This document shows, piece after piece, positions 36,763 to 44,952 of a DNA stretch of 64,000 nt. The notes under the pieces were generated by a model, which saw only the letters and a program-made list of their open reading frames with translations, searched no databases and was not told the origin of the DNA. This stretch comes from Enteroscipio rubneri (GTDB lineage Bacteria > Actinomycetota > Coriobacteriia > Coriobacteriales > Eggerthellaceae), in contig NZ_PPEK01000015.1 of NCBI RefSeq assembly GCF_002899715.1, positions 1-64,000 of the forward strand. Reading direction: 5' to 3'. Positions within the stretch are counted from its first letter, which is position 1. Each line of letters begins with the position of its first letter. Position numbers and translations under genes: made by a program.

Positions 36763-37434
36763 ATGGATTTCCTGATGCAGTTCTTCGACGCGTATGGCCT
36801 GCTGCTTGCGCAGGGCACGTGGGACACCATCGTCATGACGGGTGTGTCCACGCTGTTCGCCTACGTTATCGGCGTTCCGCTCGGCGTGGCGCTCATCGTG
36901 ACGGGCCCGAACGGTTTGAAGCCTCATCGCGTGCTCAACGCGGTGCTCGGCTGGATCGTGAACATTGGACGCTCCATCCCCTTCATCATCCTGCTTGTGG
37001 CGCTCATCCCGTTTACACGTTGGATCGTGGGCACGTCGCTCGGCGTACCGGGGGCTATCGTGCCGCTCGTGGTGGCGTCCGCCCCGTTCGTGGGACGCAT
37101 GGTGGAGCAGAGCTTGGCGGAGGTCGATGGCGGGCTGGTGGAGGCAGCGCAGAGTTTCGGCGCGAGTGTCTGGCAGATCGTGACGAAGGTGTTTCTCAAG
37201 GAGAGTTTGCCGTCGCTCATCCGTGGCGTATCCATCACGTTTATTACGCTGTTCGGCTACTCGGCCATGGCGGGCACGGTGGGTGCGGGCGGACTGGGCG
37301 ATATTGCCATCCGTTATGGGTACCAGCGCTACCAGGACGACGTCATGATAGCAGCGGTCATTTTATGCATCGTGCTCGTGCAGGTATTTCAGAGTGCGGG
37401 CGACATCGCCGCCCGAAAAGTGGACAAGCGCTAA
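36763..37434 (+). CDS. metI: Methionine ABC importer permease MetI
   Basis: A 223-residue permease with five membrane helices and the cytoplasmic coupling motif near EAAQSFGASVWQIVTKVFL. GTWDTIVMTGVSTLFAYVIG opens the protein and NIGRSIPFIILLVALIP follows, both typical of MetI. It forms the D-methionine and L-methionine channel with MetN. ATG 36763 sits one base after the metN stop and has AGGGGAGG just before it. The longer in-frame start at 36682 overlaps metN and is rejected. A 158-base gap follows before metQ. Confidence 0.93.
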   Translation: MDFLMQFFDAYGLLLAQGTWDTIVMTGVSTLFAYVIGVPLGVALIVTGPNGLKPHRVLNAVLGWIVNIGRSIPFIILLVALIPFTRWIVGTSLGVPGAIVPLVVASAPFVGRMVEQSLAEVDGGLVEAAQSFGASVWQIVTKVFLKESLPSLIRGVSITFITLFGYSAMAGTVGAGGLGDIAIRYGYQRYQDDVMIAAVILCIVLVQVFQSAGDIAARKVDKR

Positions 37435-37592
37435 CTCGAAAGAGCGCCTTGCGCCCATGCTGCGTTTTGCGTCCAGCGAGAGCATGCGCCGCGCGACGGG
37501 AGCGGGAGGCTGCTGCTCGCTGAAACGAGGGAACGCGACTCATAGCGCTTTGATGCGAGACAAGAGACGAAGAGAAAAAGGAAGGGAACAAT

Positions 37593-38456
37593 ATGAAGGC
37601 ATCGAAACTGATCAGGGCGGTCGCTGCTGCGGCGGTCGCAAGTGCGGTGGCGGTTGCGCTGGCGGGCTGCGGCTCGTCGGGATCGGCTGCCAAGCAGATC
37701 GCCGTCCCGTCGGATCCTACGAATGAAGCACGTGCCCTGCTGCTCCTTCAGGATCAGGGGCTTATCACGCTGAAGGACGGCACGGGACTGTCGGCCACGA
37801 AGAACGACATCGAGGAGAATCCCTACAACATCGACATCGTCGAGACCGAAGCGGCATCTGTGCCGCGCACGCTCTCCGATGTGAACATGGGCGTGGTTAA
37901 CGGCAACTATGCCATCGGCGCAGGCATCGACACTTCGACGGCGCTCGCCAAAGAGGCCACCGACTCCGAAGCGGCCGACAAGTACGCCAACGTGGTGGCC
38001 GTGCGCGACGGCGACGAGGATAGCGCCAAGATCAAGGCTCTCATTGCCGCGCTGCAGAGCACTGAGGTGCGCGACTTCATCGACGCTACCTACGGTGGTT
38101 CGGTTGTGCCAGTGGGAAGCGCGTCGGACGTCGAGATTCCGGACGCGACGGACGGCGACACGGTCATCAAGGTGGGTGCGTCTCCGGCTCCGCACGCTGA
38201 GATTCTCGCCCAGGCGAAGGATATCCTTGCCGAGCATGGCTATACGCTCGAAGTCGTCGAGTACTCTGACTACATCCAACCGAACGTCGCGCTCGACGAC
38301 GGCGAGTTGGACGCGAACTACTTCCAACACATCACGTACCTGGAGGACTACAACGCCGAGAACGGCACCACGCTCGTGTCGGCCGGCGCCATCCACTTCG
38401 AGCCGCTGGGACTGTATCCGGGCAAATCGGCGAGTCTGGACGACCTGAAGAAGTAG
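37593..38456 (+). CDS. metQ: Circularly permuted MetQ/NlpA methionine-binding lipoprotein
   Basis: A 287-residue lipoprotein with signal peptide and lipobox LAGC (Cys26). The mature part has MetQ sequence in swapped order. Residues 36-174 match the canonical C-terminal half (AVPSDPTNEARALLLLQ, VVNGNYAIGAG, YANVVAVRDGDED). Then comes a 17-residue linker, and residues 192-287 match the canonical N-terminal half (IKVGASPAPHAEIL, DYIQPNVALDDGELDANYFQ, then SAGAIHFEPLGLY, ending SLDDLKK). In normal MetQ the SLDEL segment runs directly into AVPNDPTN. Ligand-site segments DPTNEAR, YFQHITYL and NGNYA are all kept, so binding is likely intact. A single open frame and normal length argue against decay. 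Confidence 0.92.
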   Translation: MKASKLIRAVAAAAVASAVAVALAGCGSSGSAAKQIAVPSDPTNEARALLLLQDQGLITLKDGTGLSATKNDIEENPYNIDIVETEAASVPRTLSDVNMGVVNGNYAIGAGIDTSTALAKEATDSEAADKYANVVAVRDGDEDSAKIKALIAALQSTEVRDFIDATYGGSVVPVGSASDVEIPDATDGDTVIKVGASPAPHAEILAQAKDILAEHGYTLEVVEYSDYIQPNVALDDGELDANYFQHITYLEDYNAENGTTLVSAGAIHFEPLGLYPGKSASLDDLKK

Positions 38457-38531
38457 TCCGAAGAGGCTTGCTGCTCATCCCTTCGAACGGGAACCGGCCC
38501 GATACGGTTCTGAGACGAGGAGCCGCTCGGG

Positions 38532-38560
38532 TTGTCATTCGGCTTGCGCGCGCCTATACT
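38532..38560 (+). promoter_or_regulatory. Strong sigma-70-type promoter
   Basis: TTGTCA (38532-38537), a 17-base spacer and TATACT (38555-38560). Transcription should begin near 38567, 32 bases before the ATG of the 28-residue membrane protein. Confidence 0.65.
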
Positions 38561-38598
38561 GTGCGCAGATTCCGCCCCGAACGAGAAAGGCGACGATC

Positions 38599-38685
38599 AT
38601 GGCCGCTGGCAGCACCGCTCTTTTCGCCGATGTCGTGTTCTGCGCGCTGCTGATCGGCGCATGGTGGTGGAACAAGAGGCACTGA
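38599..38685 (+). CDS. 28-residue single-pass membrane micro-protein
   Basis: ATG 38599 to TGA 38683-38685. The product is a short polar start, a hydrophobic helix (ALFADVVFCALLIGAWWW) and a basic end, NKRH, which would place the C terminus in the cytoplasm by the positive-inside rule. A well-formed promoter lies 39 bases upstream and a GAAAGG Shine-Dalgarno ten bases before the ATG. I know no family. It may be a small regulator of a membrane partner; that is speculation. About 230 bases follow without another gene. Confidence 0.5.
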   Translation: MAAGSTALFADVVFCALLIGAWWWNKRH

Positions 38686-38906
38686 GCTCTGATCGGATGC
38701 CTCCGAAAAAATCGGCGCTCGACTTCGATACCGCGAGGAGCTCTCGGGATGCCGGGGGCTCCTCTGCTCGAATGGGTCCAACGTCGTTGAGAGGCGCGGC
38801 TGAACGGGGCAGGCGCCGGTCGAGTGCAGATGAGCGCCCAGGCAGGATGCCTGCATTCTGCAATGGATATTATCTGGACGAAGGCGCCTGCACCAGTGCA
38901 GTCCCG

Positions 38907-38912
38907 TATAAT
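38907..38912 (+). promoter_or_regulatory. -10 element, possible leaderless start
   Basis: TATAAT six bases upstream of ATG 38918, so the message may start at or next to the start codon. No clear -35 hexamer. Confidence 0.45.
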
Positions 38913-38917
38913 CGCTG

Positions 38918-39355
38918 ATGATGCGAAAGGACGATCCCGTGAGTCTTGATCGAACCAGGTTCTCCCGTATAACCGTGACGAGCGACGAAGACGACGATGT
39001 TGTCATCCATGCGGGCGCGCGCGCCGAATCGACGCTGCCGGCAACGGAGGACGATGATGCGCGCTGCGGCGAAGCGATCGGCGGCGATATGGCAGGAGGC
39101 GACATGTCTTCTGACGTTCCGGCTGCCGAGGAGCAGACGAAACGGACGGTTGCCGCGGATGCGCCGAAGGAGCACGACTCGTCTTCGGATCGCCCCGTGC
39201 GCAAAACCGAGTTTGTCGGGTCTGATGCGAGCTCTCATAAGACGATCGCAGACGACCTCGAGCTGGCGCCCATGTCGCTCATGCAGAAGATCATCATTAT
39301 TCTTGCGGGCCTCGCTGTGGTTGCAATCGTCGTGTATATCGCGCTCATGCGCTAG
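38918..39355 (+). CDS. Acidic protein with one C-terminal membrane helix
   Basis: A 145-residue protein. The first 115 residues are acidic, Ser/Asp/Glu-rich and probably disordered (SDEDDDVVI, PATEDDDARCGE). A single helix near the end (QKIIIILAGLAVVAIVVYIALM) makes it tail-anchored. No family recognised. Either ATG 38918, as a leaderless start, or GTG 38939, with GAAAGG upstream, may be used. The next gene has a similar acidic cytoplasmic segment before a membrane helix, so the pair may act together; that is inference. Confidence 0.65.
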   Translation: MMRKDDPVSLDRTRFSRITVTSDEDDDVVIHAGARAESTLPATEDDDARCGEAIGGDMAGGDMSSDVPAAEEQTKRTVAADAPKEHDSSSDRPVRKTEFVGSDASSHKTIADDLELAPMSLMQKIIIILAGLAVVAIVVYIALMR

Positions 39356-39382
39356 CACCGCCCATGTCAGGAAGGTACAACG

Positions 39383-40453
39383 ATGGCCAAGCACATCAAA
39401 CATGCATCTGATGAAACCCCCGCCGATCTTTCCGGCGCGAGCGAAGCCGATGAGCGTATCGGTCTGACCGAGGCATTCGCGCCTGTGTCCGACAGCGACG
39501 CTTCGCATGCGGGCGGGTTCAGCTACCGCGGCGACAGCGACGATGAATACCCCGATGCGCTTGACAGTCTCGAGCCGCAGGATCCTCCCGCCGTGGTGTT
39601 CGATGGCTCCGAGCCAGTGGTGCCGGATGAGCCTGCTGGCAAGCACGGCAGGCAGCGCAAGGACAACGTGCCGCCTTATCAGCGTAAGTCCCGCCGTATG
39701 CGCAGGATACTCATTGCTGTAATCGTATTGTTGGTCCTGCTTTTGGGCGCGCTCGGCTTTTTTGCCTGGCAATGGTTCAATCAGAGCCAACTTGTCGCAG
39801 CGCAGCAGGCGCAGGAGCAGAAGAGCGTTCAGGATGTCGATGCGCTGGCGAAAGACGGCACGTCTGACGCGGACACCGCCACAACGAAAACGACCGACGT
39901 ACCCGATCTGGTCGCACTGCTGGGCAGGACGCAGGAGGAGGCGGTTGCGGCTCTGCAGCGCGGCGCCACGGTCACGAGCACACGCGAGGTCAACGAGGAG
40001 GGCAATCCCATCAAGACGAGTGTGACGGTGGCGCTATCAGGCGAGCCATCCGACACGCGTTCGGGAACGCCGACGGTTTACCTCGGCCTGGGAGAGGATG
40101 GCGCGATCGTGCAAGCAGGTTACTCGGCCGCCACGGCATCGCTCGGCTACGGATCTCTCAGCTTTGTTGACGCGGTAGAAAATGATCGCATCATCGAAAA
40201 GACGTTGCAGGAAGCCGGCATCGCCGTGTCTGAAAACACAGTCGAGCTTCCCGAGGATCGCTCCGGGTACTCCACGTATGCCTCCGATGGCACGACATTG
40301 GTGAAAGAGTCATGCTCGTTCAATGGCACTGCCGACATCGACGGAGCTGCGCACGAATGGTCGTCGGTATTGCTCTACGACTACACCACGGCCAATGCCT
40401 CCGGCAATCTTGCCGACACGATCCGCACAATTTACGTCTACATCAATGCATAG
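39383..40453 (+). CDS. Membrane-anchored secreted protein, unknown function
   Basis: A 356-residue protein. Residues 1-108 are acidic then basic and probably cytoplasmic; IAVIVLLVLLLGALGFFAW at about 110-130 is one membrane helix; the rest is extracellular. VPDLVALLGRTQEEAVAAL after the helix recalls the start of a PASTA repeat, but no full PASTA domain is clear. The remaining 200 residues look beta-rich with no motif I can name. It follows the tail-anchored acidic protein by 27 bases. PASTA-like identity is a guess; the membrane layout is solid. Confidence 0.65.
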   Translation: MAKHIKHASDETPADLSGASEADERIGLTEAFAPVSDSDASHAGGFSYRGDSDDEYPDALDSLEPQDPPAVVFDGSEPVVPDEPAGKHGRQRKDNVPPYQRKSRRMRRILIAVIVLLVLLLGALGFFAWQWFNQSQLVAAQQAQEQKSVQDVDALAKDGTSDADTATTKTTDVPDLVALLGRTQEEAVAALQRGATVTSTREVNEEGNPIKTSVTVALSGEPSDTRSGTPTVYLGLGEDGAIVQAGYSAATASLGYGSLSFVDAVENDRIIEKTLQEAGIAVSENTVELPEDRSGYSTYASDGTTLVKESCSFNGTADIDGAAHEWSSVLLYDYTTANASGNLADTIRTIYVYINA

Positions 40454-40506
40454 GCTTCAGTGCTCGGTCGAGAGCACGTTGCCTCGACCGGTGCTACCAT
40501 GTACGC

Positions 40507-41196
40507 ATGAGCCTGTTCCATGCTGAGCATATCACCTTGTCCTACCGTTGCGGCGGCGAAGCCGTGACGCTTTTGCACGATGAGTCGTTCGCGCTCGAGG
40601 CCGGGTCCGTCTACGATCTGGTGGGGCCTTCAGGAGTGGGGAAGTCGACGCTTCTGCGCGCATGCGCGCTCATGATGGAGCGCGATACGGGTGAGCTGTA
40701 CCTCGATGGGCATCCCTCCTCGGGCTTTCAACCGGCTGCATGGCGTCGCGAGGTGTGCCTCGTGCCGCAGCAGGCGTCGCTTGTGGCGGGCACGGTGCGC
40801 GATAATCTGGTGCTCCCATGGAAGCTCAAGGTGAATGCCGAAATGCGCTCTCCCTCTGATGACGAGCTCGCGTGCCTGCTGGAGGCGGCGGATCTCTCCG
40901 AGGTGGGGCTCGCGCGCGACGTATCGCGGCTTTCGGGCGGCCAGGCCGCGCGTGTCGCCCTCCTGCGCGCCTTCGCTACGCGGCCGCACGTGCTTTTGCT
41001 CGACGAGGTGGATGCTGCGCTTGACGACGACTCCGCGCTCGCGGTGGGCCGCCTCGTGCATAGCTTCATGAATGCGCGCACGACCTGCCTGCGCATCCGC
41101 CACCGCGCCTCGGATGGCTTCGCGTCCGGCACGTTTGCGCTCTCGGACGGCGTGCTCTCCTTTGCGTCCGCGGCTGAGGACGGGGCGATCCTGTGA
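40507..41196 (+). CDS. FetA/YbbL-like ABC ATPase
   Basis: A 229-residue ABC ATPase. VGPSGVGKSTLLRACALM is Walker A, SRLSGGQAARVALLRAF the signature and VLLLDEVDAALDD Walker B. The LSGGQAARVALLRA form and the FetB gene directly downstream place it in the FetAB (YbbL/YbbM) group, which in E. coli is tied to iron export and oxidative-stress resistance. Its stop overlaps the fetB-like GTG, so the two are coupled. The canonical H-loop His appears as RHRASD. Start ATG 40507 is preferred to upstream in-frame ATG 40312. Confidence 0.8.
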   Translation: MSLFHAEHITLSYRCGGEAVTLLHDESFALEAGSVYDLVGPSGVGKSTLLRACALMMERDTGELYLDGHPSSGFQPAAWRREVCLVPQQASLVAGTVRDNLVLPWKLKVNAEMRSPSDDELACLLEAADLSEVGLARDVSRLSGGQAARVALLRAFATRPHVLLLDEVDAALDDDSALAVGRLVHSFMNARTTCLRIRHRASDGFASGTFALSDGVLSFASAAEDGAIL

Positions 41197-41996
41197 CCGA
41201 AAGCGTGGTGGACATCGGCTACATCGAGCTGTTCGCGGCGAGCGCGCTCATGTTGGTAGCAGGTCTTGTATCGTGGAAGCTGGAGCTGGGGCAGACACGG
41301 CGCATCGTCGTGTCGTCGGTGCGTTGCTTCGTGCAGCTTTTGGCTGCGGGCTTCCTGCTTACGTACTTGTTCGAATTCCAGACATGGTGGCTTGTGCTGC
41401 TCGTGCTGGCAGCCATGGTCATCGCCGCCACGCAGATCGCTACCGCGCGCGTGAAGAACCGCGTCCCCGGACTCTCGGGCGCCGTGTTCGTGTCGCTCTT
41501 CGTATCGTCTTTCGCCGTCGGGTTCATCGTGGTGGAGGGCATCGTGCATGCCGAGCCATGGTACAGCGCTCGCCAGCTCGTGCCTATCGTCGGCATGATC
41601 ATGGGAAACGCTATGGCGGCCGTAGCCGTGGCCATCGACCGGCTGTTCGCGGATATGGACGCCCGCGCCTCCGAGATGTTCTCGCTTGTGGCGCTGGGGG
41701 CGACGCCGAGCGAAGCGGCCGCCCCTTCGCTCAAGGCAGCCATCGGGGCGGGCATGACGCCGATTCTGGCGAACATGTCGGCAGCGGGCATCGTGACCTT
41801 TCCCGGCATGATGACCGGACAGCTGCTTGCGGGGGCTGACCCGGTGGCTGCGGCGAAGTACCAGATCGTGGTCATGCTCATGCTTTCGGCCGCCAACACT
41901 ATCGCCATCGTTGCGGCTGTCTACCTCACCTATCGCAGGCGCTTCTCGTCCGATGGGTACTATCTGGACAAGGGCATTCGCGCAGACAACCCGTGA
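41193..41996 (+). CDS. FetB/YbbM (UPF0014) membrane protein
   Basis: A 267-residue protein with seven predicted helices. It has the family segments VSSVRCFVQLLAAGFLL, VGMIMGNAMAAVAVAIDRL, ALGATPSEAAAPSLKAAI and FPGMMTGQLLAGADP. FetB is the membrane partner of FetA. The GTG start overlaps the fetA-like stop (GTGA). Substrate is unproven; iron export is known only for the E. coli pair, so here it is inference. Confidence 0.88.
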   Translation: MTESVVDIGYIELFAASALMLVAGLVSWKLELGQTRRIVVSSVRCFVQLLAAGFLLTYLFEFQTWWLVLLVLAAMVIAATQIATARVKNRVPGLSGAVFVSLFVSSFAVGFIVVEGIVHAEPWYSARQLVPIVGMIMGNAMAAVAVAIDRLFADMDARASEMFSLVALGATPSEAAAPSLKAAIGAGMTPILANMSAAGIVTFPGMMTGQLLAGADPVAAAKYQIVVMLMLSAANTIAIVAAVYLTYRRRFSSDGYYLDKGIRADNP

Positions 41997-42313
41997 AGGC
42001 GCGGATAAGGCGGCAGGAGCATCCGTTACCGCAAGGCACGAACCTTTTTATCTCTATGGCATCCGACAGAATGCCGACATCGCAGCTGTCTGCGATGTCT
42101 GGTTCTCAACAGGACGGAGGGCTTGTGAATCGAGGTGCGCCGTCTTCAATTCCCCCGATAACGGGCACCACAGCCGCTCCTGCAGCCGAGCGACGTCGAT
42201 TCGCATGGCTTTCCCGCGCCTCCCCGAGCGCGGCGGCATCGGTTCTCCCATTGACCTTACCGAACGTTGCGGGTAGAGTTGACCTCGACGATTACCGACA
42301 GGAAGGGGATGCC
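41997..42313 (+). promoter_or_regulatory. Intergenic region with dhaL promoter at 42251-42279
   Basis: The 317 bases between fetB-like and dhaL hold one clear signal: TTGACC (42251-42256), a 17-base spacer and TAGAGT (42274-42279), 34 bases before the dhaL ATG. A reading frame extends upstream of dhaL through this stretch, but its codons lack conservation or a ribosome site. Nothing else stands out. Confidence 0.6.
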
Positions 42314-42946
42314 ATGATCGATCGGGGCACGTGCAAGGCCATGCTGCGCGAAGGCGCGCGGCTCATGCTGGAGCATGCCGAGCGCTTAAGCGACATCGAC
42401 TCGAAGTTCGGCGACGGCGATCACGGCATCACCATCACGAAGATTGCCAAGCTCGTGAACGAGCGCGTCGAGCAGTGGGACGACGCCTCCGTCAAAGACT
42501 TCCTCGACGATCTAGGCATGGACGTGATGGCCGTGCGCGGCGGCTCTGCGGGCCCGCTGTACGGCACGCTCGTCGGCGGCTTGGGCGCCCGGCTCGGCGA
42601 CGACGAGAACGAGCTTTCCGCCGACGCCGCGCGCCGCATGTTCGCCGGCTGCCTGGCCGAGATGCAGGATATCACGAACGCGCAGGTGGGCGACAAGACC
42701 ATGATGGACGCCCTGATCCCCGCCGTGGAAGCCGCGCAGACGTGCCCCGCCGCGGACGACGATGCGGCGGCCGTGTTCGCCGCAGCGGCCGAGGCGGCCG
42801 AGGTGGGAGCGCGGGCCTCCGAGGGCTTCGCGTCGAAGTTCGGCCGCGCGCGCAGCTACGGCGATCAGACCATCGGCACGCCCGACGCGGGCGCCGTGTC
42901 CACCTCGCTGTTCTTGCGGGGGCTGGCGCAGGGCGCCGCGCACTAG
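42314..42946 (+). CDS. dhaL: DhaL-type dihydroxyacetone kinase subunit
   Basis: A 210-residue Dak2-domain protein. DSKFGDGDHGITITK holds the nucleotide-metal Asp cluster, VRGGSAGPLYGTL and the later QVGDKTMMDALIPA are standard, and DPS-type phosphate contact is replaced by the common GDQTIGTPDAGA end. DhaL binds ADP/ATP and hands phosphate to the substrate held on DhaK. ATG 42314 has GGAAGGGG nearby. No DhaM (phosphotransferase subunit) is in the window, so it may use ATP directly. A hairpin with U-run separates it from dhaK. Confidence 0.88.
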   Translation: MIDRGTCKAMLREGARLMLEHAERLSDIDSKFGDGDHGITITKIAKLVNERVEQWDDASVKDFLDDLGMDVMAVRGGSAGPLYGTLVGGLGARLGDDENELSADAARRMFAGCLAEMQDITNAQVGDKTMMDALIPAVEAAQTCPAADDDAAAVFAAAAEAAEVGARASEGFASKFGRARSYGDQTIGTPDAGAVSTSLFLRGLAQGAAH

Positions 42947-42956
42947 AGGGGAACCC

Positions 42957-42988
42957 GGCCTGCCGCAGCGTGCGGCGGGCCTTTCTTT
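42957..42988 (+). terminator. Hairpin plus U-run between dhaL and dhaK
   Basis: GGCCTGCCGCA (42957-42967) pairs with TGCGGCGGGCC (42971-42981) with one wobble, loop GCG, followed by TTTCTTTT. It should lower transcription into dhaK, perhaps setting subunit ratio, unless dhaK has its own promoter. Confidence 0.7.
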
Positions 42989-43019
42989 TCCGGCTGTCAA
43001 ACGACTGAGGAGGAGCACC

Positions 43020-44018
43020 ATGCAGATGAAGAAGTTCATCAACGACCCCGACAACCTCACGACGGAGCTGCTCGAGGGCCTGGCCCTGGCGAACCCCGAC
43101 ATCCTCGAGCTCGGCGAGGACAACATGGTCATCAACAAGAAGCTGGCCGAGGCCGATCGCGTGACCATCGTGACGCAGGGCGGCAGCGGCCACGAGCCGG
43201 CCATCGAGGGTTTCGTGGGCGAGGGCATGGTGGACATCGACGTGGTGGGCGACATCTTCGCCGCGCCGGGACCTGCGGCCTGCGTCGACGCCATCAAGCT
43301 GGCCGACAAGGGCAAGGGCGTGCTCTACATCGTGCTCAACCACGCCGGCGACATGCTGACGGGCAACATGACCATGAAGCAGTGCAAGAAGCAGGGCCTC
43401 AATGTGGTGAAGGTGGTCACGCAGGAGGACGTGTCGAACGCCCCGCGCGAGAACGCCGATGACCGCCGCGGCCTCGTGGGCTGCATCCCCACCTACAAGA
43501 TCGCCGGCGCCGCGGCCGCCGAGGGCAGAAGCCTCGAGGAGGTGGCGGCCGTCGCGCAGCGCTTCGCCGACAACATGGCGACGCTGGCCGTGGCCGTGCG
43601 CGGCGCCACGCACCCGCAGACGGGCACGCTGCTGGCCGAGCTCGGCGACGACGAGATGGAAATCGGCATGGGACAGCACGGCGAGGAGGGCGGCGGCCGC
43701 CAGCCGATGAAGTCCGCCGACGAGACGGCCGCCATCATGGTGAACGCGCTCGTGAAGGACATCGGCATCGAGCCGGGCGAGAAGGTCATGCTCATCGTCA
43801 ACGGCTCGGGCGCCACCACGCTCATGGAGCAGCTCATCGTGTACCGCGCCGCGGTCAAAGAGCTCGCGAAGCAGGACATCGAAGTGGTGGCGAACTTCGT
43901 GGGCGAGATGCTGACCGTGCAGGAGCAGGCCGGATTCCAGATGTTCATGGCGCGCATGGACGACGAGCTGCTGCGCCTGTGGAACGCCCCCTGCACCACG
44001 CCGTACCTGAAGAAGTAG
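43020..44018 (+). CDS. dhaK: DhaK-type dihydroxyacetone/ketose kinase subunit
   Basis: A 332-residue Dak1-domain protein. QGGSGHEPAIEGFVGEGM holds the general acid/base His58, NHAGDML gives Asp111 and IGMGQHGEEGG the substrate-binding His220 that forms a hemiaminal with the carbonyl in E. coli DhaK. The second His of the usual GHEPAH or GHEPMH is Ile here, suggesting a subfamily with a different ketose. AGGAGG lies six bases before ATG 43020. With DhaL upstream and an aldolase downstream it probably phosphorylates a short ketose for cleavage. Confidence 0.88.
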   Translation: MQMKKFINDPDNLTTELLEGLALANPDILELGEDNMVINKKLAEADRVTIVTQGGSGHEPAIEGFVGEGMVDIDVVGDIFAAPGPAACVDAIKLADKGKGVLYIVLNHAGDMLTGNMTMKQCKKQGLNVVKVVTQEDVSNAPRENADDRRGLVGCIPTYKIAGAAAAEGRSLEEVAAVAQRFADNMATLAVAVRGATHPQTGTLLAELGDDEMEIGMGQHGEEGGGRQPMKSADETAAIMVNALVKDIGIEPGEKVMLIVNGSGATTLMEQLIVYRAAVKELAKQDIEVVANFVGEMLTVQEQAGFQMFMARMDDELLRLWNAPCTTPYLKK

Positions 44019-44027
44019 GGGAGGCCC

Positions 44028-44879
44028 ATGCTCGTATCTTTGAGAACCGTCCTCGCCTGGGCGGAGGAGAACGGTTGCGCGGCCGCCGCCTTCGACACGC
44101 CGAACCTCGAGCTGTTGCTCGCCGCCATCGGCGCGGCCGAGGAGCGCGACGAGCCGGTCATCATCCAACATGCGCAGCTGCACGAAGAGGAGACGTCCAT
44201 CGACGTGATCGGCCCCATCATGGTGGCACGCGCCGAGGCTTCGCGCGTGCCCGTGTGCGTGATGCTCGACCACGGCGAGGATGTGGGCTACGTGCGCCGC
44301 GCCCTCGAGCTAGGGTTCTCGGCCGTCATGATCGACGGTTCGCAGCTGCCCTACGAGGAGAACGTGGCGCTGACGCTGGGAGCGGTGGAGCTGGCCCACG
44401 AGTACGGCGCCGACGTGGAGGCCGAAATCGGCTTCACCACGGGCCACGAGGGGCTCGAGAACGCCGACGACGACCGGGAGAACGTGTACACCGATCCCGA
44501 CGAAGCCGCGCGCTTCGTAGCCGACACGGGCATCGACGCGCTCGCGGCCAGCGTGGGCACGGTGCACGGCTTCTACAAGGCGGCGCCGAACCTCGATTTC
44601 AAGCTGATCGAGGAGCTGCGCATCCGTTGCGGCGTGCCGCTCGTCATGCACGGCGGCAGCGGTCTTACGTGCGAGGACACGCGGGCGGCCATCCGCGCCG
44701 GCATCCGCAAGATCAACTACTTCAGCTACATGAGCAACGCGGGCGTGCGTGCCGTCGAGGCGCTCATCGCCCAAGAGCATCCGAAGTACTTCCACGCGCT
44801 GGCCAACGCGGCGACCGCCGCCATGCAGGCCGACGCGGAAGCCGCCATGGACATGTTCAGTATGGTTCCGTCAGCCTGA
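44028..44879 (+). CDS. Class II fructose-bisphosphate-aldolase-family enzyme
   Basis: A 283-residue zinc-dependent aldolase. MLDHGEDVGYVRRALELGF has catalytic Asp81 and zinc His82; SVGTVHGFY gives His180 and VMHGGSGL His208. The phosphate/substrate loop KINYFSYM departs from the usual KINIDTD of Fba/GatY/KbaY, so the substrate is probably not fructose-bisphosphate. It cleaves a ketose phosphate, probably to dihydroxyacetone phosphate plus an aldehyde. It begins nine bases after dhaK. Confidence 0.85.
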   Translation: MLVSLRTVLAWAEENGCAAAAFDTPNLELLLAAIGAAEERDEPVIIQHAQLHEEETSIDVIGPIMVARAEASRVPVCVMLDHGEDVGYVRRALELGFSAVMIDGSQLPYEENVALTLGAVELAHEYGADVEAEIGFTTGHEGLENADDDRENVYTDPDEAARFVADTGIDALAASVGTVHGFYKAAPNLDFKLIEELRIRCGVPLVMHGGSGLTCEDTRAAIRAGIRKINYFSYMSNAGVRAVEALIAQEHPKYFHALANAATAAMQADAEAAMDMFSMVPSA

Positions 44880-44952
44880 CGGCCGACGGAACGGGCACCA
44901 CGGCCAGCCTCGCTGACTTACTACGCCAACCTGGAGACGAGAGGAGATCGGC

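Noticed and set aside
41993-42313. N-terminal extension of DhaL
   Set aside because: The promoter at 42251-42279 and the Shine-Dalgarno before ATG 42314 lie inside it, and DhaL proteins begin at that ATG.
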